Part shown: positions 12,570 to 24,440 of the stretch, piece by piece
How positions within the stretch are numbered: position 1 is the first letter of the stretch
Layout of the letters: the number at the start of each line of letters is the position of its first letter
Assembly: GCA_947069175.1 (NCBI GenBank)
Contig: CAMTDV010000022.1
Location: forward strand, 40,343,027 to 40,407,026
Source of the DNA: Scalesia atractyloides
Lineage: Eukaryota; Streptophyta; Magnoliopsida; Asterales; Asteraceae
DNA length: 64,000 nucleotides
Reading direction: 5' to 3'
Program-made: the position numbers and the translations under genes
Notes under the pieces: model-generated
What the model saw: the letters and a program-made list of their open reading frames with translations, nothing else
Told to the model about the DNA's origin: nothing
Databases searched by the model: none

Positions 12570-12870
12570 ACAATCATCATTTTAATAAAAATACAACATC
12601 AAAAATAAAAAAAATTACAACGTCAAATAATTCATTTCTCCTCTCAAAATCACTCTTATTAGATTTTTTACACATTTGTAAATATAACAAACTTACACAT
12701 GTGTAAATTTTCTTTATTTCTGAATTCACATAAATTTAAATGTGTAAATTAAATTTCTAGAATTGTATTCGAATAATAATGATTTCACTTGTTTTTAACC
12801 AAGTTCTAGTGGTTTTTTTCATTCGTTCTCATGGTTCTCGTGATATTTAGCGTTCTCATTTAAACCCTCC
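12406..12870. mobile_element. Two element ends sharing the TTCTCATGGTTCTCG motif, between TA tracts
   Basis: The segment 12411-12460 (CGTTCTCATGATTCTCGCAA then TATTTAGCGTTCTCA) is nearly the same as 12823-12866. Both stop at a (TA)n tract. The left one is a bare fragment, and the right one ends a roughly 300-bp AT-rich segment starting after the TA tract at 12536-12565. Neither has a visible matching left end. An ORF reads across part of this region but is low-complexity. Confidence 0.5.
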
Positions 12871-12906
12871 CATATATATGTATATATATATAATATATAT
12901 ATATAT

Positions 12907-13282
12907 GGATCGGTTCAAATGAAAAACATCACGAGTTGTAAGAACCGTGAGAACTTCTTCCCGCGTGAATTGGGCCAAAATTTGTTTGCACAAACGTAGA
13001 AGAAAATATTATAAACATATCTGTAAAAAAAGTAAAAAAAGTTGTGGAGTCGATAGTTTTGACTGATGCAAGTTTTTTTACGCGGTGTTGTAAATTTTGT
13101 ACGAAAATAAATATTCTTTTTACGCCTTATGTAAATCTGAGTATGCGACATTTCTTTTATTTTTTTTTTTGCTGAAACAAGTGACTTTTTTATAACTTTT
13201 GAGAGAAAAGAAATTTCGGAAAAACATTTTCGATAGCCTAGCGCTCACGGTTCTCACTACTCCAAATGATTCTCATTTTAAC

Positions 13283-13284
<2 letters not shown>
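12907..13284. mobile_element. Short inverted-repeat element with (TA)n on both sides
   Basis: It starts GGATCGGTTCAAATGAAAAA and ends with TTCTCATTTTAACCC, with AGAACCGTGAG inside the left end and its complement CTCACGGTTCT inside the right end. The imperfect inverted repeats span roughly 45 bases. Both edges are TA dinucleotide tracts (12871-12906 and 13285-13333). Non-autonomous elements that enter TA microsatellites are known in plants (Micron of rice). I infer a similar behaviour but cannot assign the family. Confidence 0.62.
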
Positions 13285-13334
<50 letters not shown>

Positions 13335-13933
13335 ATTATTATGGTATAACTTATGACCAAATAGATTATACATAATGTCGTATATTTTACTAGTGATAAG
13401 TACATAATTTTCTTAACAACAATACATGTATATATTTAGTCATTATTAGTAGTAGTATATTTTTTATGTGTAACAAGTTATTCATTGTAAATAATTTGTT
13501 TTGTATCTTAGGATTTCACACCTTTGATTTGTTCAAGTGAGTTCAAAACTACATTATTTAGTGAGTTCACATTCTTGTATTTCTTTAACACATTAGTGTA
13601 AATTGTATTATTACAACATATTTAAGTTTAAGTTGTTGATCACAAAGCTTTTTAAACATCTATCTATAGTATACTTATAATAAATTATGAGTTATTGAAA
13701 ATAGATGATTCATAAAAAATATTTTTTGAGACTATGTTTTCAATAATTTATCAACTTTAAAATCTTAAAAACTTATGTTATTATTTTCCCACTAAGAAAC
13801 TTATAATAATTCATGTATGGACTTAAATGACTAAATATAAATATACAGGATAGTATTCAAGTCATGACATGTTTGAAGTTATATTACTATTAATTTGGAG
13901 GTTGTGTGGTTAAGTAACAATTTTGTTAGCGGT

Positions 13934-13985
<52 letters not shown>
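13285..13985. repeat. Two (TA)n microsatellites with an AT-rich spacer
   Basis: TA dinucleotide runs cover about 13288-13332 and 13941-13985. The 600 bases between them are AT-rich with short direct repeats and no coding capacity. Polymerase slippage would make both runs variable. Small apparent proteins rich in IYIYIY are reading artefacts of these runs. Confidence 0.85.
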
Positions 13986-13989
<4 letters not shown>

Positions 13990-14948
13990 TCTAATTTCAT
14001 TTATATATATTTTTCAAAATAATATTTATTACAAAAGTCACCAAATCAAGAACTCGAATCACTTGTTCCCATTTAATCTTTCCATTTTTTAGACGTTGTT
14101 GATTTTAATTAGAGTGGTTGTTGTTTTTAGATTCTAACCATTTTATTGATGCGGTAATTCTCGTGGATTGACTCTTCGCAAATTGTGAGTAATCTCTTCA
14201 TTTTTCCCCTTTTAACTTTATAAACTTTGAGGTGCATCATGTTATACAAATTTCTGAATTAATTTACCTTTAACATGCAATGCTCAAAGTGTTGATATGT
14301 GGATGTCTTTATGTGTTTCTTTCATTCTATATGCGATGTCTTCTAAGTCTATTGCATGTTATTTTGTCATGTGGATCTACGGCTGACTAGGTTCCCCATG
14401 GCCATGGGTTGTATAGCCTAGTATCACCACTAGTATTAGACTCGCTCTCTGGGGCTTGAGACTAATGCACACTACAGTCTTTGAGTCTTGTATTTGGTTT
14501 GTTTCGTATAGTTACTTGTTTGTGTTTTCTTCTTTGGTATATATGGCTTTGTTGGTTGTGTTGTTCATATGTTATAATCGTTATACTAACCTTGAAAAGC
14601 ATGTTAAAAGAATTTTTTCAAAAATAAATATAAAACTTATTTTATAAAATGAGGAACTTACTAACCAACATATTTGTAGGCACAAAAATATATTTTTCTA
14701 ACGTGATGTAGGTAATCAAGTGTGAGGATCGAGAAAAAAAGACACATAGTACATGCCTTAGTAATGAACTGGACCTTGTTCATAACTATTTATCTTTTGA
14801 ATAATGTATGAAATATGTAAATGTTTTCTATGTTTATGTGTGACAAATCTAATTTGGTGACTTTAAATATCTAAACTTATAAAAATGTCATAAGCTATGG
14901 GCAATCACCATTACCCGTTCCATATCCGTTGCGGGTCGGGGTGTGATA
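13986..14948 (+). mobile_element. 3' part of a degenerate 5' LTR, gypsy type
   Basis: The right edge reads GGGTCGGGGTGTGATA and is followed by GA and a Met-type primer site at 14952. The complete LTRs of element E end GGGTCGGGGTGTGACA followed by GATTGG. So this is an LTR 3' end with the final CA mutated to TA. I cannot place the left edge. Sequence to about 14090 is the same AT-rich type as upstream. No tRNA-like module is visible in this truncated copy. Confidence 0.55.
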
Positions 14949-14951
14949 GAT

Positions 14952-14964
14952 TGGTATCCGAGCC
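14952..14964 (+). other. Primer-binding site (initiator Met tRNA, one mismatch)
   Basis: TGGTATCCGAGCC differs by one base from TGGTATCAGAGCC, the complement of the 3' end of plant initiator Met tRNA. It lies 3 bases after the LTR end. Confidence 0.75.
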
Positions 14965-15690
14965 AATAACTACAAGAAACTAGGTTTAGGTTATTAAACC
15001 CTTAGACTTAGACTATAGTTGATTAGGTACCTTAGGTGCCCTATGTGCTTAATATTTTAATTGTCTTAGCTTAAAAATTAGGTTATTAGACCCTTAGACA
15101 TGTAGTAACGTAGGGTTTAGGATATTAGACCCTTAGACATGTAGTAACTGGGACGGTTACGTGCCGGTAGTCTAAACGTCTTGTCTTGGCTTGCATTCGT
15201 ATAAATCCAATTAATGGACCAGTTTGCCTACCTGAGTACTGATACCTATTAGGCCAAAGCATGTCGCACCAAACGCTACATGAACGAACAACACTTTGAT
15301 ACGTCAAACGCACTTGTGTTAAATCATGGATACCATTCCAAACATCATTTTACATCACCCAAAACTCGAGTCATATATTAATTCATGATTTTTTTCATGT
15401 TAAGTTGTATGTCAACGGGCAAACATATGAGGACCATGCGAAAGCTCGGTATTTGCGGGTGCACATGAATTTAGAAAGCGATGCACGAAAGCCATACTAA
15501 ACCCCATGATGTGCCAAACCTATGATTTTAAATATTTTATGATGAAATATTATTTTATCATAAGTTTTATTATTTTATCATATTTTATATTCTATGTGGT
15601 TATTATATCGTTTCTCATATAAACCACTGGAATGAATCTTCAATATTTCACGAGATGCTAATGATTATTAAAAAATCACTTTATCTTTTG
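14965..15690 (+). other. 5' leader of a truncated gypsy element (family of B/E)
   Basis: The phrases GGTTATTAGACCCTTAGA, CGGTAGTCTAAACGTC and ATTCGTATAAATCCAA..GGACCAGTTTGCCTACCTG match the leader of element E (39630-40020) in order. The leader has an internal duplication of the GGTTATTAGACCCTTAGA phrase. It stops at the copia LTR that begins at 15691. Its continuation was not found in the window. Confidence 0.65.
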
Positions 15691-16085
15691 TGTAAGTCCC
15701 GAAAATCCGGATCTAATAACGATATCACACAATCACCAATGATGGGCGGAATCCAAACTTGGTGATGATCTAAGAAAACCGAAAAGATGAAAGAACAATA
15801 CGAATCAACTTTAACACCTTGCACACGATTCTATTACTTGAACAAGATGGAGGCTTTCTAGAGAAATCCCAAAAGTCTAACCCTAGAAATGACATAGGCT
15901 TAGCTTATATACCTAGGGTAAGGGCATGTTCCTCTTGGGCTTGCTTGGCCACATGGCCTGTGGCATAGCGAAATGACCTATAAAGGTCCAAATCTAATAC
16001 AAATTAACCCAGTTTATCCCAGTTAGCTACCATAGAACCGTTGCATATATTTGATGCGTTAGTCTCACACTTCTAGGACCTAACA
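15691..16085 (-). mobile_element. Copia-like LTR 1 (3' LTR of a minus-strand element)
   Basis: On the plus strand it runs from TGTAAGTCCCGAAAATCCGG to ..CCTAACA, about 395 bp with TG..CA ends. It is followed by ATCTCCCCTAG, which on the minus strand is the polypurine tract CTAGGGGAGAT. So the internal region lies to the right. A minus-strand TATA-like TATATAAG sits at about 15904-15912. Short LTR length and PPT form fit Ty1/copia. The left flank is TTTTG. The first bases resemble LTR 2 at 31400, but the rest differs. Confidence 0.72.
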
Positions 16086-17799
16086 ATCTCCCCTAGACTG
16101 ATGCATCAAATTGTCTTCATAGCATAAATTTACCAACGTCTTCAACAGAGTCTATGGTTGTCGCTATGCTATAGGTGTTGTAGAAGTCAGTCTCACACTT
16201 CTAGGACCTCATACTTCGATGAACTCTTAGCAGTGGTCTCTTTCTTCTGCTCTTGTGGTTAGTTTCATATCAGGATCTTGATCAGCTTTGCTTGAAACCT
16301 CTTTGTCAAAAAGAATGCGAGAGGAGGAATCTTAGAAGCTCTTTTCTTCATCAATCTTTCTCTTTCAAGCAAGCAGGTTCACAGGTACTTCTTCAGATAT
16401 ACGATCACTGTCAAACGATGACTTGCATCTGGTTCTTCTGACTCAGGTACACTTTGCTGTTGTGATGCTTCATGCTTTGTCGGCAACTAACAAAATCTCA
16501 ATTTTCAGCAACCCCTGTTTCTTGATCTAAATCAAGATCTGCACAATTCTCTGAATTTTATAAGCAAACATTCTTATGCAACAAGGAGAGTAAAGCAGAG
16601 AAAGCACTCTATTTTATTTATTATTATCTTTTGATGTAGTTAAAACAAGACACTATTTTTGGATTTTTGATTTTCTATTTTTTAAATATAAGAAAATAAA
16701 CAGAAACGCAAATAACCAAAGAAACCAACTCAGGAGTTACAAGTATATCAATTGCAATGAGATCAAAATCGTTTTCAGGCGGACCAAGGAACACTTTTCA
16801 GTGCTAACTTATTCAGACTGGTCTAAGTGATTGCCAATATGTTTGTCCACTAAACTTTAACGCTCAACTCTCGTTTTTCAACTTCGTGATATGCTTAAGG
16901 TAGTATTGTACTATAATACCCGTGCATCCCATACCATAACATACCCCACGATCAAGGTAAGCACAACGATTCATCATAGCATGTGACTAACGGAGATCAT
17001 CCTTTATCTTTTACAACGTTAGACTATTGGGGAACTGGTCAGTACATTCGTACAGTAGAGTGACCAATAATATTGACAAGGGTTAGGCAAATACCTTATA
17101 TGGTATGTTTGACTTTTCAAGCACATGAAATTTTCTCATGATGAGATTTCTTTTCTTTTAAAGAAATCCTGACTGTGCCTAGGTCTGCATATATCCAGAT
17201 GCAACAGAAGGGCAGCTCTGATATCCCGGATGACTCATCAGCATAAAGACCCAAAACTTCAAACATTGGCTGTCTATCAATGCAAGATTTAAGACCACGA
17301 AATCATACGCTGATGGTATGTTACCTACAAGATACATAGTTCGTTATGTTTATATCACTTAGTATCCTTTGTTCACTTTAATCGTTAAGCCTACCGACAT
17401 ATCACATTAGATCCTTGTCTTTTCAGCTACGACACCTTACATGTGTTAGTCATGCCCTTTATCACGAATATTCATTTCATTTTCCATGCGATGCAAAAGG
17501 TCTTTTTGGATTTTTCTGTTTTTCAAATGTTTTTGTATTTTTCTCATTTTTCTCCCCCTCAAACAATGCATATATATATATATATATATATACACATCCC
17601 TCTTCCTATCTAAATTTGTGCATCACACTTTATGCACAAATTTACCTAATAAAGAAAACGTATGTACAAAGTTTTAAACGAAAGAAAAGGAAAACATTTT
17701 TGTTGTTTTTGCTTAACCGTTCCGTCATTAGATTAAAGACTAAAATTAAAGCACGAAATTTAAATTTGTACCTTTTCGCTGATCTTTTTATCTCAACAT
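16086..17799 (-). other. Noncoding 3' region of copia-like copy 1
   Basis: Between the PPT and the gag/protease remnants no RT, RNase H or integrase can be read on the minus strand, so copy 1 looks like a pol-less derivative. The part from about 16900 rightwards is repeated at 34880-35790 (TAAGCACAACGATTCATC, then GCAACAGAAGGGCAGC..TGATATCCCGGATGACTCATC). The part 16086-16900 is unique in the window. A short (TA)n run lies at 17574-17591. I recognise no function. Confidence 0.55.
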
Positions 17800-18470
17800 C
17801 GCACTCGTAAGAAAATTGAACTTTTTGCAACAGTGAGATGTTATTTGATATGTACTTGGAACAACCGCTATCAACATTCTAGAGATTGTCAACAGCTCCT
17901 CTTTCGTTGTTCCTGAAAAATAAAGAGATTAGTAAGACAGTGGGACCCAAGCCATCGTGATCCTGGGTTTCCCTAAAGCATCTACATAAGACAGTTCCTT
18001 TAAACACAAGTCCCATTTTGTTTTGAGGATTGGTGATGTTGCTACGTTTTGTTTTACTTTCTAAATTTGTTTAGGCGTTTCTAATTTCTTAGATGCCTAT
18101 GTAAAAGTAGTTGGCTTTTTAACATTGTTATTTTTAAGACTTTTGTAGATTTCAAAGCTTGTACCTTTTTAGCTTTAGTAGCATTCCAATACTCATCAGA
18201 TGGTTTAACCTTTGGATTCACATTCTTCATTACCTTAGGTGATGACACCTTCATTGTCTTGGAATGATTGTTATTCTTTGGTGTAACCTTATGATTTTGA
18301 GCATGATACGGAACATGGGGACTATGTGTGCGGTCCCGAGCAATGTGACCAGGAATGCCGCAATTGAAGCACGTTTGTCTCTTCACATATAAAGCATTCT
18401 GATAAGCTAGATTTGCTCTTGCAGGCCCCGAAGGATGAAATGATCCTTTCTGTGCTTGATTTCCTTGCAC
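17800..18470 (-). pseudogene. Copia-like copy 1: gag zinc-knuckle end and protease start
   Basis: The minus-strand frame 18470-18081 contains CFNCGIPGHIARDR, a C-x2-C-x4-H knuckle whose final Cys is replaced by Arg, set in an Asn/Lys-rich stretch with DEYWNATKAKK. Further along, around 17890-17830, NVDSGCSKYI reads in another frame. It matches the copia protease signature W-x-x-DSGCS-x-H. Gag would bind element RNA, and the protease would cut the polyprotein. A stop precedes the DSGCS motif and the frame is broken several times. Confidence 0.72.
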
Positions 18471-19230
18471 ATTTCTTGCAGACGAAGATGAATTTTGATA
18501 TCCATACTTGTCGTTTGCAAGGGCCTTTTCTGTTGTGGAGATTTCTTTGATTCTTCTTGTTTTGTTTAAACTACAAGTCTTGTTCAGAAATCTCCCAACC
18601 TTTCCAAAAGCTTTGCTAGCATGCTCAAAAGCATATTTTTCACATTTGCCATTTGTGGCCGGCTTAACAAAAGTATTTTTTACATCACCAGCCTTTTAAG
18701 GGCTATTGCTGCCCATTGAGGATTTTGGAGAGCGTGACTGTCCTTAACGTTTGGACTTTTGCTTTCTTCGTCTCCGATTTGCTCATTTATGCTCCTTTAG
18801 CTTGCTCGAACCTTTTGATCACAAGCAGAAGGTTCAGATTCTTCAGTTTGCGCACTTGGAGCCTTGTTCAAGTCAGCTCTCTCTTCATCAGCTTTGATAA
18901 AATCGAAGAGTCCTTCTTCATCAGATGAAAGACCAGACACTCCAGCTGAATCATCAGAAGAGTCAACAACACCAGATGGTTCCCGTGTGTCTGACATATA
19001 ATCACTAGGTTTGTTGTACACCATATGTTGTGCTCTCTCACTTTCTTCGTCGGTTTTAGGCATTGTCGTGTAGTTGTGATTATACGGTGGGGTAACCTGA
19101 GTGAATCCTAAAACCTTTCCCTTATTCTCCTTATATGCCAGCCGTACATTACACACGTCTTGACCAAGCTTACTCGATGTATCAAACTTCTTTATATTGA
19201 GTTTGTTTTGTTGATATTTTCCAGCAAGAA
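18471..19230 (-). pseudogene. Copia-like copy 1: central gag, cut by gypsy element B
   Basis: From 19230 leftwards the minus strand reads AGKYQQNKLNIKKFDTSSK, LAYKENKGKVLGFTQV and then a Ser/Asp/Glu-rich acidic stretch (DSSDDSAGVSGLSSDEEG). The acidic region is typical of a linker and has no catalytic motif. The reading continues, across element B, with NLLRVELG at 29930-29960, which proves that one gag gene was split. Frameshifts lie near 18790. Confidence 0.75.
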
Positions 19231-20295
19231 TGTCACACCCCGACCCGCAGCGGAATAAGAGTCGGGGCATAATTAGGTTATCACCAAAGCTCATGATGTT
19301 TACTAAAATGTTTCATATTTATTAAATTCAAATTACAACTTAAATGTTCAAGCCAAATTCATACAATACAAGGAAAGGAAAATTAAATAAACAATCCAAA
19401 ATCTAAACTGATTTATTCTTCTAGGCCGTCCTATATGTTTTTTGCTTCAACTGGATCACCTGTATCATGTGTAAAAATGGGGAATTTTGGGTCAACAAAA
19501 GTTGGCGAGTGAACCTTGTTAAAAACCTTTGTTATTGATTTCTTGTTGTATTTATATGGAAAAATTGTGCAATAATCATATGTGAGCAAACGTAAATAAA
19601 CAAACAATAACAAACCACCTTGCATGAGTATATGACATGAATGATAATGTATATGTTGGCAACGTCACATTCCGCTCATAGGTAATGGGGAACGGACGAG
19701 CCTATGATGATGTATGTGAGATCAAGGCTCAATCAAACGGAGCCGATCGTATGTTGGCAATGCCACGTTCCGCTCATAGGTAAAATCGGGGGAACAGTTC
19801 CGCTCGTAGGTAATGGGGAACAGACGAGCCTATGATGATGTATGTACTGAAAATGATAAATTTAATCTAAACATTAACTACACAAACAATTGATACATAT
19901 TGGATACACATTTGATCATGGATATGATGGATGCACAAGTGTTTAAATGTAATAAATAATAAGCGACACATGATACACCCCAAAATGTGATTAAAACGGG
20001 GAATTGGTAGAGATTCACTCACATTGGGTGCGTTCGTTCGATGATGTTGGATGCGCACGAGTTTTTGGAATTGGATTGACGAGGAAAACTAACCTAAAAA
20101 TAATAACGAAATAGTTCGGTAAGTAAATGGATTTCTAGATTTATTTTTGTGAGTTTAAGGACATTTTCTAATTTTAAAATATTATATTTAAGTATTTTTA
20201 ATTGATTTTTAAATTAAATAAATAAATAAAAAGAATTAAAAATTTTTGACTTTTTGACGTTGACGGGACGTTGACCGGTCGGATGTGACATGTTG

Positions 20296-20376
20296 CGCTG
20301 GGTGAGGCTCGAACCGAGACCTCTCGTACGACAGTGTGCACGCAGCTCTACCACACTGAGCTACGTGTCTAACCCG
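20296..20376 (-). other. tRNA-like module 4 in 3' LTR of B
   Basis: On the minus strand it begins GGGTTAGACACGTAGCTCAG and has the B box GGTTCGAGCC. This copy has one inserted base in the A box (AGCTCAGTGTGGTAGAGC), breaking the D-loop found in the 5' LTR copy. It is the last of three sense modules. Confidence 0.7.
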
Positions 20377-20462
20377 AAATATTTCTGATTTTAATTATAC
20401 TTATATACTATTTAGATTATTCAGAATTCTATTTAATTTAAAAAGGTTTTTAAATCATTGAA

Positions 20463-20545
20463 CCGGTGTGAGGGCCTGGACTCGAACCCGCGTCCATAGC
20501 CTTGTATTGCACACAACCCGACCAACTGGGCTGTGTGACTAACCC
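20463..20545 (-). other. tRNA-like module 3 in 3' LTR of B
   Basis: The minus strand reads GGGTTAGTCACACAGCCCAG TTGGT, then, about 40 bases later, the B box GGGTTCGAGTCC. A- and B-box spacing is as in a tRNA gene. The acceptor stem does not pair. Confidence 0.68.
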
Positions 20546-20629
20546 GAATGATATGCGATTTTAATTTCATTTGTTTACTATCTGCGCCTTTATATAACAG
20601 TATTAAAAATGGTTGGAAATTTGTAAGAA

Positions 20630-20712
20630 CCGGGCAGCGTGTTAGGACTCGAACTCGGGACCATGATATTAAATTTGCACACAGTCCACCACTGGACTTT
20701 GTGTCTAACCCG
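20630..20712 (-). other. tRNA-like module 2 in 3' LTR of B
   Basis: The minus strand starts CCGGGTTAGACACAAAGTCC, has AGTCCAGTGGTGGACT at the A-box position and GAGTTCGAGTCC as B box. It is about 168 bases from module 3. Confidence 0.66.
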
Positions 20713-21549
20713 GTATAATATTCGGTTTTAATTAAACTTATACACATATCGCCTTCGTCTTCTTCATTTATAACGACACAGACAAAGATGTCCGACTGTT
20801 CTTGCTTAAATCGTTTGTCTAACATATAAATGATTGAAATGTAATGGATAAAGAGGGTTTTGGAAATGAATGTACCGAAAAAGATGTTTTTCTCAGAACT
20901 CCGGCAAAGGTCGTCGGCTCTGTTTTGTGAATTCCGTCTGATTGAATCAATTAACAGTTTTGATCGATGAGTTGCGAAATTAAGTTACTAAACAAGGATT
21001 ATCAGAGGGTTTAGATGTTTGTACCGATTCACACGTGTTTTCTGAAATTTTCAGAGATTTTCCGGCGAGTGCAGATTATCCAACAACATCTTCTGGGACC
21101 GATTCTGGTTGAAGGATTTGAGTTAGTAAAAGTCTAACAATGAATTGAAAATAAAAGAATCGAGAAATTTACCGATTTGATGTATGTCTCGGTTTTCCGG
21201 TGAAAGTCGGCGATAGCAGATAACGTTTCCGACGAACAGAAGTTAGAGTGAAAATGAAATTGAGGGTGCTGCGAGTGTTTCCGAGATATGAGGCGATGGT
21301 ATTATCAGTGTAAATCATAAGTAATATGATTTCGTTTTCAATCTCGAAAATCATATGAATCGAGTTCATTGAAGACGGAATTGATTAAAAACGTGGGTTG
21401 TAATTGATTTATGGGTTATATTCAGTAACTCGCGATCACTCAAAAGTCTCTGGATATTTGAAAGCCGATGAGCGGTTTCAGTTCTTGACGCAAACAGATA
21501 GATTCACGGGTGAACCTTAAGGTTTATTTGATTCATTGATTACACAAAC

Positions 21550-21626
21550 GAGTCAAGTGGCGGAGTGGTTAAGTGTTGCTTGTTTCATCCGGCTGACCCG
21601 GATTCGAAACCCGGCAGCCTTTTTTC
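21550..21626 (+). other. tRNA-like module 1 (antisense to the LTR) in 3' LTR of B
   Basis: The plus strand has GTGGCGGAGTGGTTAAG, an A box of Ser/Leu tRNA type, and CCGGATTCGAAACCCGG, a T-arm/B box with one mismatch. A run of T follows at 21620. It points against LTR transcription. Confidence 0.7.
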
Positions 21627-21840
21627 CTTTTTATTTAATTTATTTTTACTTTTTAACAATTATAGTTTCTAAATTCTAAAATCTTTATTATTTATGTATT
21701 GTTTAAAATCAAAATTAATCATAAATACGCAACGAAATTTTATAACTTGATATTCGATTAATAAACGAAGCGGGTTTTGGAAACCCGTTTTTCGACTGAT
21801 GTTACAGTATCCCCTACTTTTAGAAATTTCGTCCCGAAAT

Positions 21841-23868
21841 TTAAGTAGTAGTGGTAACAGGAAAAAGATGCGGGTATTTTTCGCGCATTGAGTCTTCACG
21901 TTCCCAAGTAAACTCAGGTCCTCGTTTCGACTCCCAGCGTACCCTAACAATTGGAATACGACTCCGTCTTAAACGTTTTTCTCCGAAGTCCATGATCTCT
22001 ACTGGTCTTTCAATGAAGTGCATAGATTCATCGATCTGAATATCTTCTAGGGGAATATGGAGGTTTTCATCGGCGAGGCACTTCTTTAAGTTTGATACGT
22101 GGAACGTGGGGTGAATTCTGTTGAGTTCTTCTGGTAGGTCAAGCTTGTATGCTACAGGTCCTACTCTTTCGAGTATCTTGAAAGGTCCTACGTAGCGTGG
22201 TGCTAGCTTGCCCTTCTGGCCAAAACGAACTACTCCCTTCCACGGTGATACCTTTAAAAGTACTTGATCACCAATGTTAAACTCCAAGGGTTTTCGTCGT
22301 TTGTCTGCATAACTCTTTTGACGACTTTGTGCCGCTAGAAGATTGTTTCGAATTTGATGGATCTTGTCTGTCGTTTCTTGAATTAATTCTGGTCCGGTGA
22401 TTTGAGCTTCCCCAATTTCGTGCCAACATACTGGAGATCGGCACTTACGACCATATAAAGCTTCGAAAGGTGCCATGCCGATACTTGAATGATAGCTGTT
22501 GTTGTACGAAAATTCAACTAATGGTAGATGAGCGTCCCAATTTCCCTTGAAGTCTATGACACATGCTCGAAGCATGTCTTCAAGTGTTTGGATGGTGCGT
22601 TCAGATTGTCCATCAGTTTGAGGATGATAAGCGGTACTAAGGTCTAATCGTGTACCCAAAGCGGCTTGTACGGCTTGCCATGTTCGTGAAGTGAAACGAC
22701 CATCACGGTCTGAAATGATGCTTAAAGGTACACCATGACGGCTTACGATCTCGCTGATGTAGATACGAGCTAACTTCTCGTTCTTGAAGTCCTCGCGAAT
22801 CGGAATGAAGTGAGCTGATTTTGTAAGACGATCAACGATTACCCATATAGTGTCATACCCACTGGAGGTGCGAGGTAACCCGGTAATGAAGTCCATGGTT
22901 ATGTTTTCCCACTTCCATACAGGTATTTCAGGTTGGACTAGAAGTCCTGAGGGTCTTTGATGTTCAGCTTTTACTTTGGAACATGTAAGGCACTTGGAAA
23001 CAAAAACAGCGATATCCTTCTTCATGCCAGGCCACCAGTAGGTGTATCGAAGGTCTTGATACATCTTGTCGGCTCCTGGGTGTACAGAGTACCGTGTTTT
23101 GTGCGCGTCATTCATAAGGAAATCACGAAGGTTATTGTGATCGGGAATCCATATGCGAACTAGATAGTACAGAATACCGTCGGATTTGGTTTCGATTTTA
23201 AGTTCTGCTCCACAAGACAGCTCATTGCGTACGTCGTTTTCTGTTACAGAAACATGTTGGGCTTCTCGGATTTGATCTTTGATGTCGGTTACGATTTGCG
23301 AACATAGAAGACGAATGGAGTTCGCATAACCCTTTCGACTGAGCGCATCGGCCACCACGTTTACCTTGCCAGGATGATACCGAATTTCACAGTCGTAGTC
23401 GTTAAGAAGTTCGACCCATCTTCGTTGCCTCATATTCAACTCCTTTTGGTTAAAGATATGTTGGAGGCTCTTGTGGTCAGTGTATATTTCACACTTGGTA
23501 CCGTAGAGGTAATGTCTCCATATCTTAAGAGCGAACACAACGGCTCCAAGTTCCAGGTCGTGGGTGGTGTAGTTCTTCTCATGAATTTTGAGTTGTCTAG
23601 AAGCATAAGCTATCACTTTTCCTCTTTGCATCAGTACACAGCCTAGTCCCTGCCCTGACGCGTCGCAATAAACCACGAAGTCATCACAACCTTCAGGAAG
23701 TGTGAGGATAGGTGCGTCACAGAGTTTTTGCTTTAGAGTTTGGAAGGCTTCTTCTTGTTTGGGTCCCCATATGAAGGGCTTTCCTTTATGAGTCAAAGCC
23801 GTGAGTGGTACAGCAATACGGGAGAAATTTGCAATGAAACGGCGATAATAACCAGCCAAACCAAGAAG
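21841..23868 (-). pseudogene. Element B: RT end, RNase H, integrase and chromodomain-like tail
   Basis: A 672-codon open frame (23859-21841) follows a stop at about 23869 that breaks the polyprotein. In order it has AGYYRRFI (RT connection), RNase H with VYCDASGQGLG, YTDHKSLQ and NVVADALSRKG, then the integrase zinc finger (HKTRYSVHPGADK, CLTCSKVKAEH). The core shows catalytic Asp in TMDFITGLP, Asp in ISDRDGRFTS and Glu in TDGQSERTIQ. GPFKILERVGPVAYKL and the tail VRVRWESKRGPEFTWERE complete the chromovirus integrase. This part looks intact over its full length. It ends just before the PPT. Confidence 0.92.
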
Positions 23869-24440
23869 TTATCTTACTTCGGTAGGTGTACGTGGCGCTT
23901 GCCATTCCTGTACTGCCTTGATTTTTGAGGGATCAACATGAATTCCCTTGTCATTGACGACGTGTCCAAGAAATTGTACTTCCCTTAACCACAATTCACA
24001 TTTCGAGAATTTAGCGTACAACTTTTCTGTCCTTAAGAGTGTAAGGATGAGTCGAAGGTGTCGTTCATGATCAGACTTAGACTTTGAGTAGATGAGGATG
24101 TCGTCGATGAAGACTATAACAAAGCGGTCGAGGTAGGGTTTGCATACCCTATTCATTAAATCCATAAATACTACTGGAGCGTTGGTTAAACCAAATGGCA
24201 TGACCATGAATTCGTAATGACCATATCGAGTTCGGAAGGCGGTCTTTGGAACGTCTTCTTCATGTACTCTGAGTTGATGATATCCAGAACGAAGGTCAAT
24301 TTTTGAAAACTAGGTGGCGCCTTGAAGTTGGTCTAGAAGATCATCGATGCGAGGTAATGGGTAGCGGTTCTTGACCGTTAACTTGTTGAGTTCTCTGTAG
24401 TCGATACACATGCGAAACGTTCCATCTTTCTTTTTCACAA
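23869..24440 (-). pseudogene. Element B: reverse transcriptase catalytic part
   Basis: The minus strand 24207-23869 carries MVMPFGLTNAPVVFMDLMNR and the catalytic FIDDILIYSKS, then FLGHVVNDKGIHVDPSKI. It ends in a stop inside the TEVRSFLGLAG motif region. Upstream an in-frame TAG at about 24310 replaces a codon before FSKIDLRSGYHQ. At about 24440 the frame shifts relative to the gag-protease frame. So RT is complete in content but interrupted by two stops and one frameshift. Confidence 0.88.

Larger units (their letters stand above)
19231..21806 (-). mobile_element. 3' LTR of element B
   Basis: Plus-strand ends are TGTCACACCCCGACC and ..GATGTTACA, and on the minus strand TGTAAC..TGTGACA. Length is about 2576 bp. 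It has four tRNA-like modules (listed separately). Repeated phrases ATTCCGCTCATAGGTAATGG and GACGAGCCTATGATGATG occur at 19660-19840 in the R/U5-like end. It differs from the 5' LTR by scattered substitutions and small indels, for instance inside the module at 20296. Confidence 0.92.

Noticed and set aside
13895..14092. Open frames with IYIYIY repeats around TA tracts (also 12330-12608 and 17415-17810)
   Set aside because: They are translations of (TA)n microsatellites, with no start context or motif.
19867..20058. Minus-strand 63-codon frame in the B LTR, repeated at 27967-28158
   Set aside because: Its conservation is explained by LTR duplication; no motif, and it lies in noncoding LTR.
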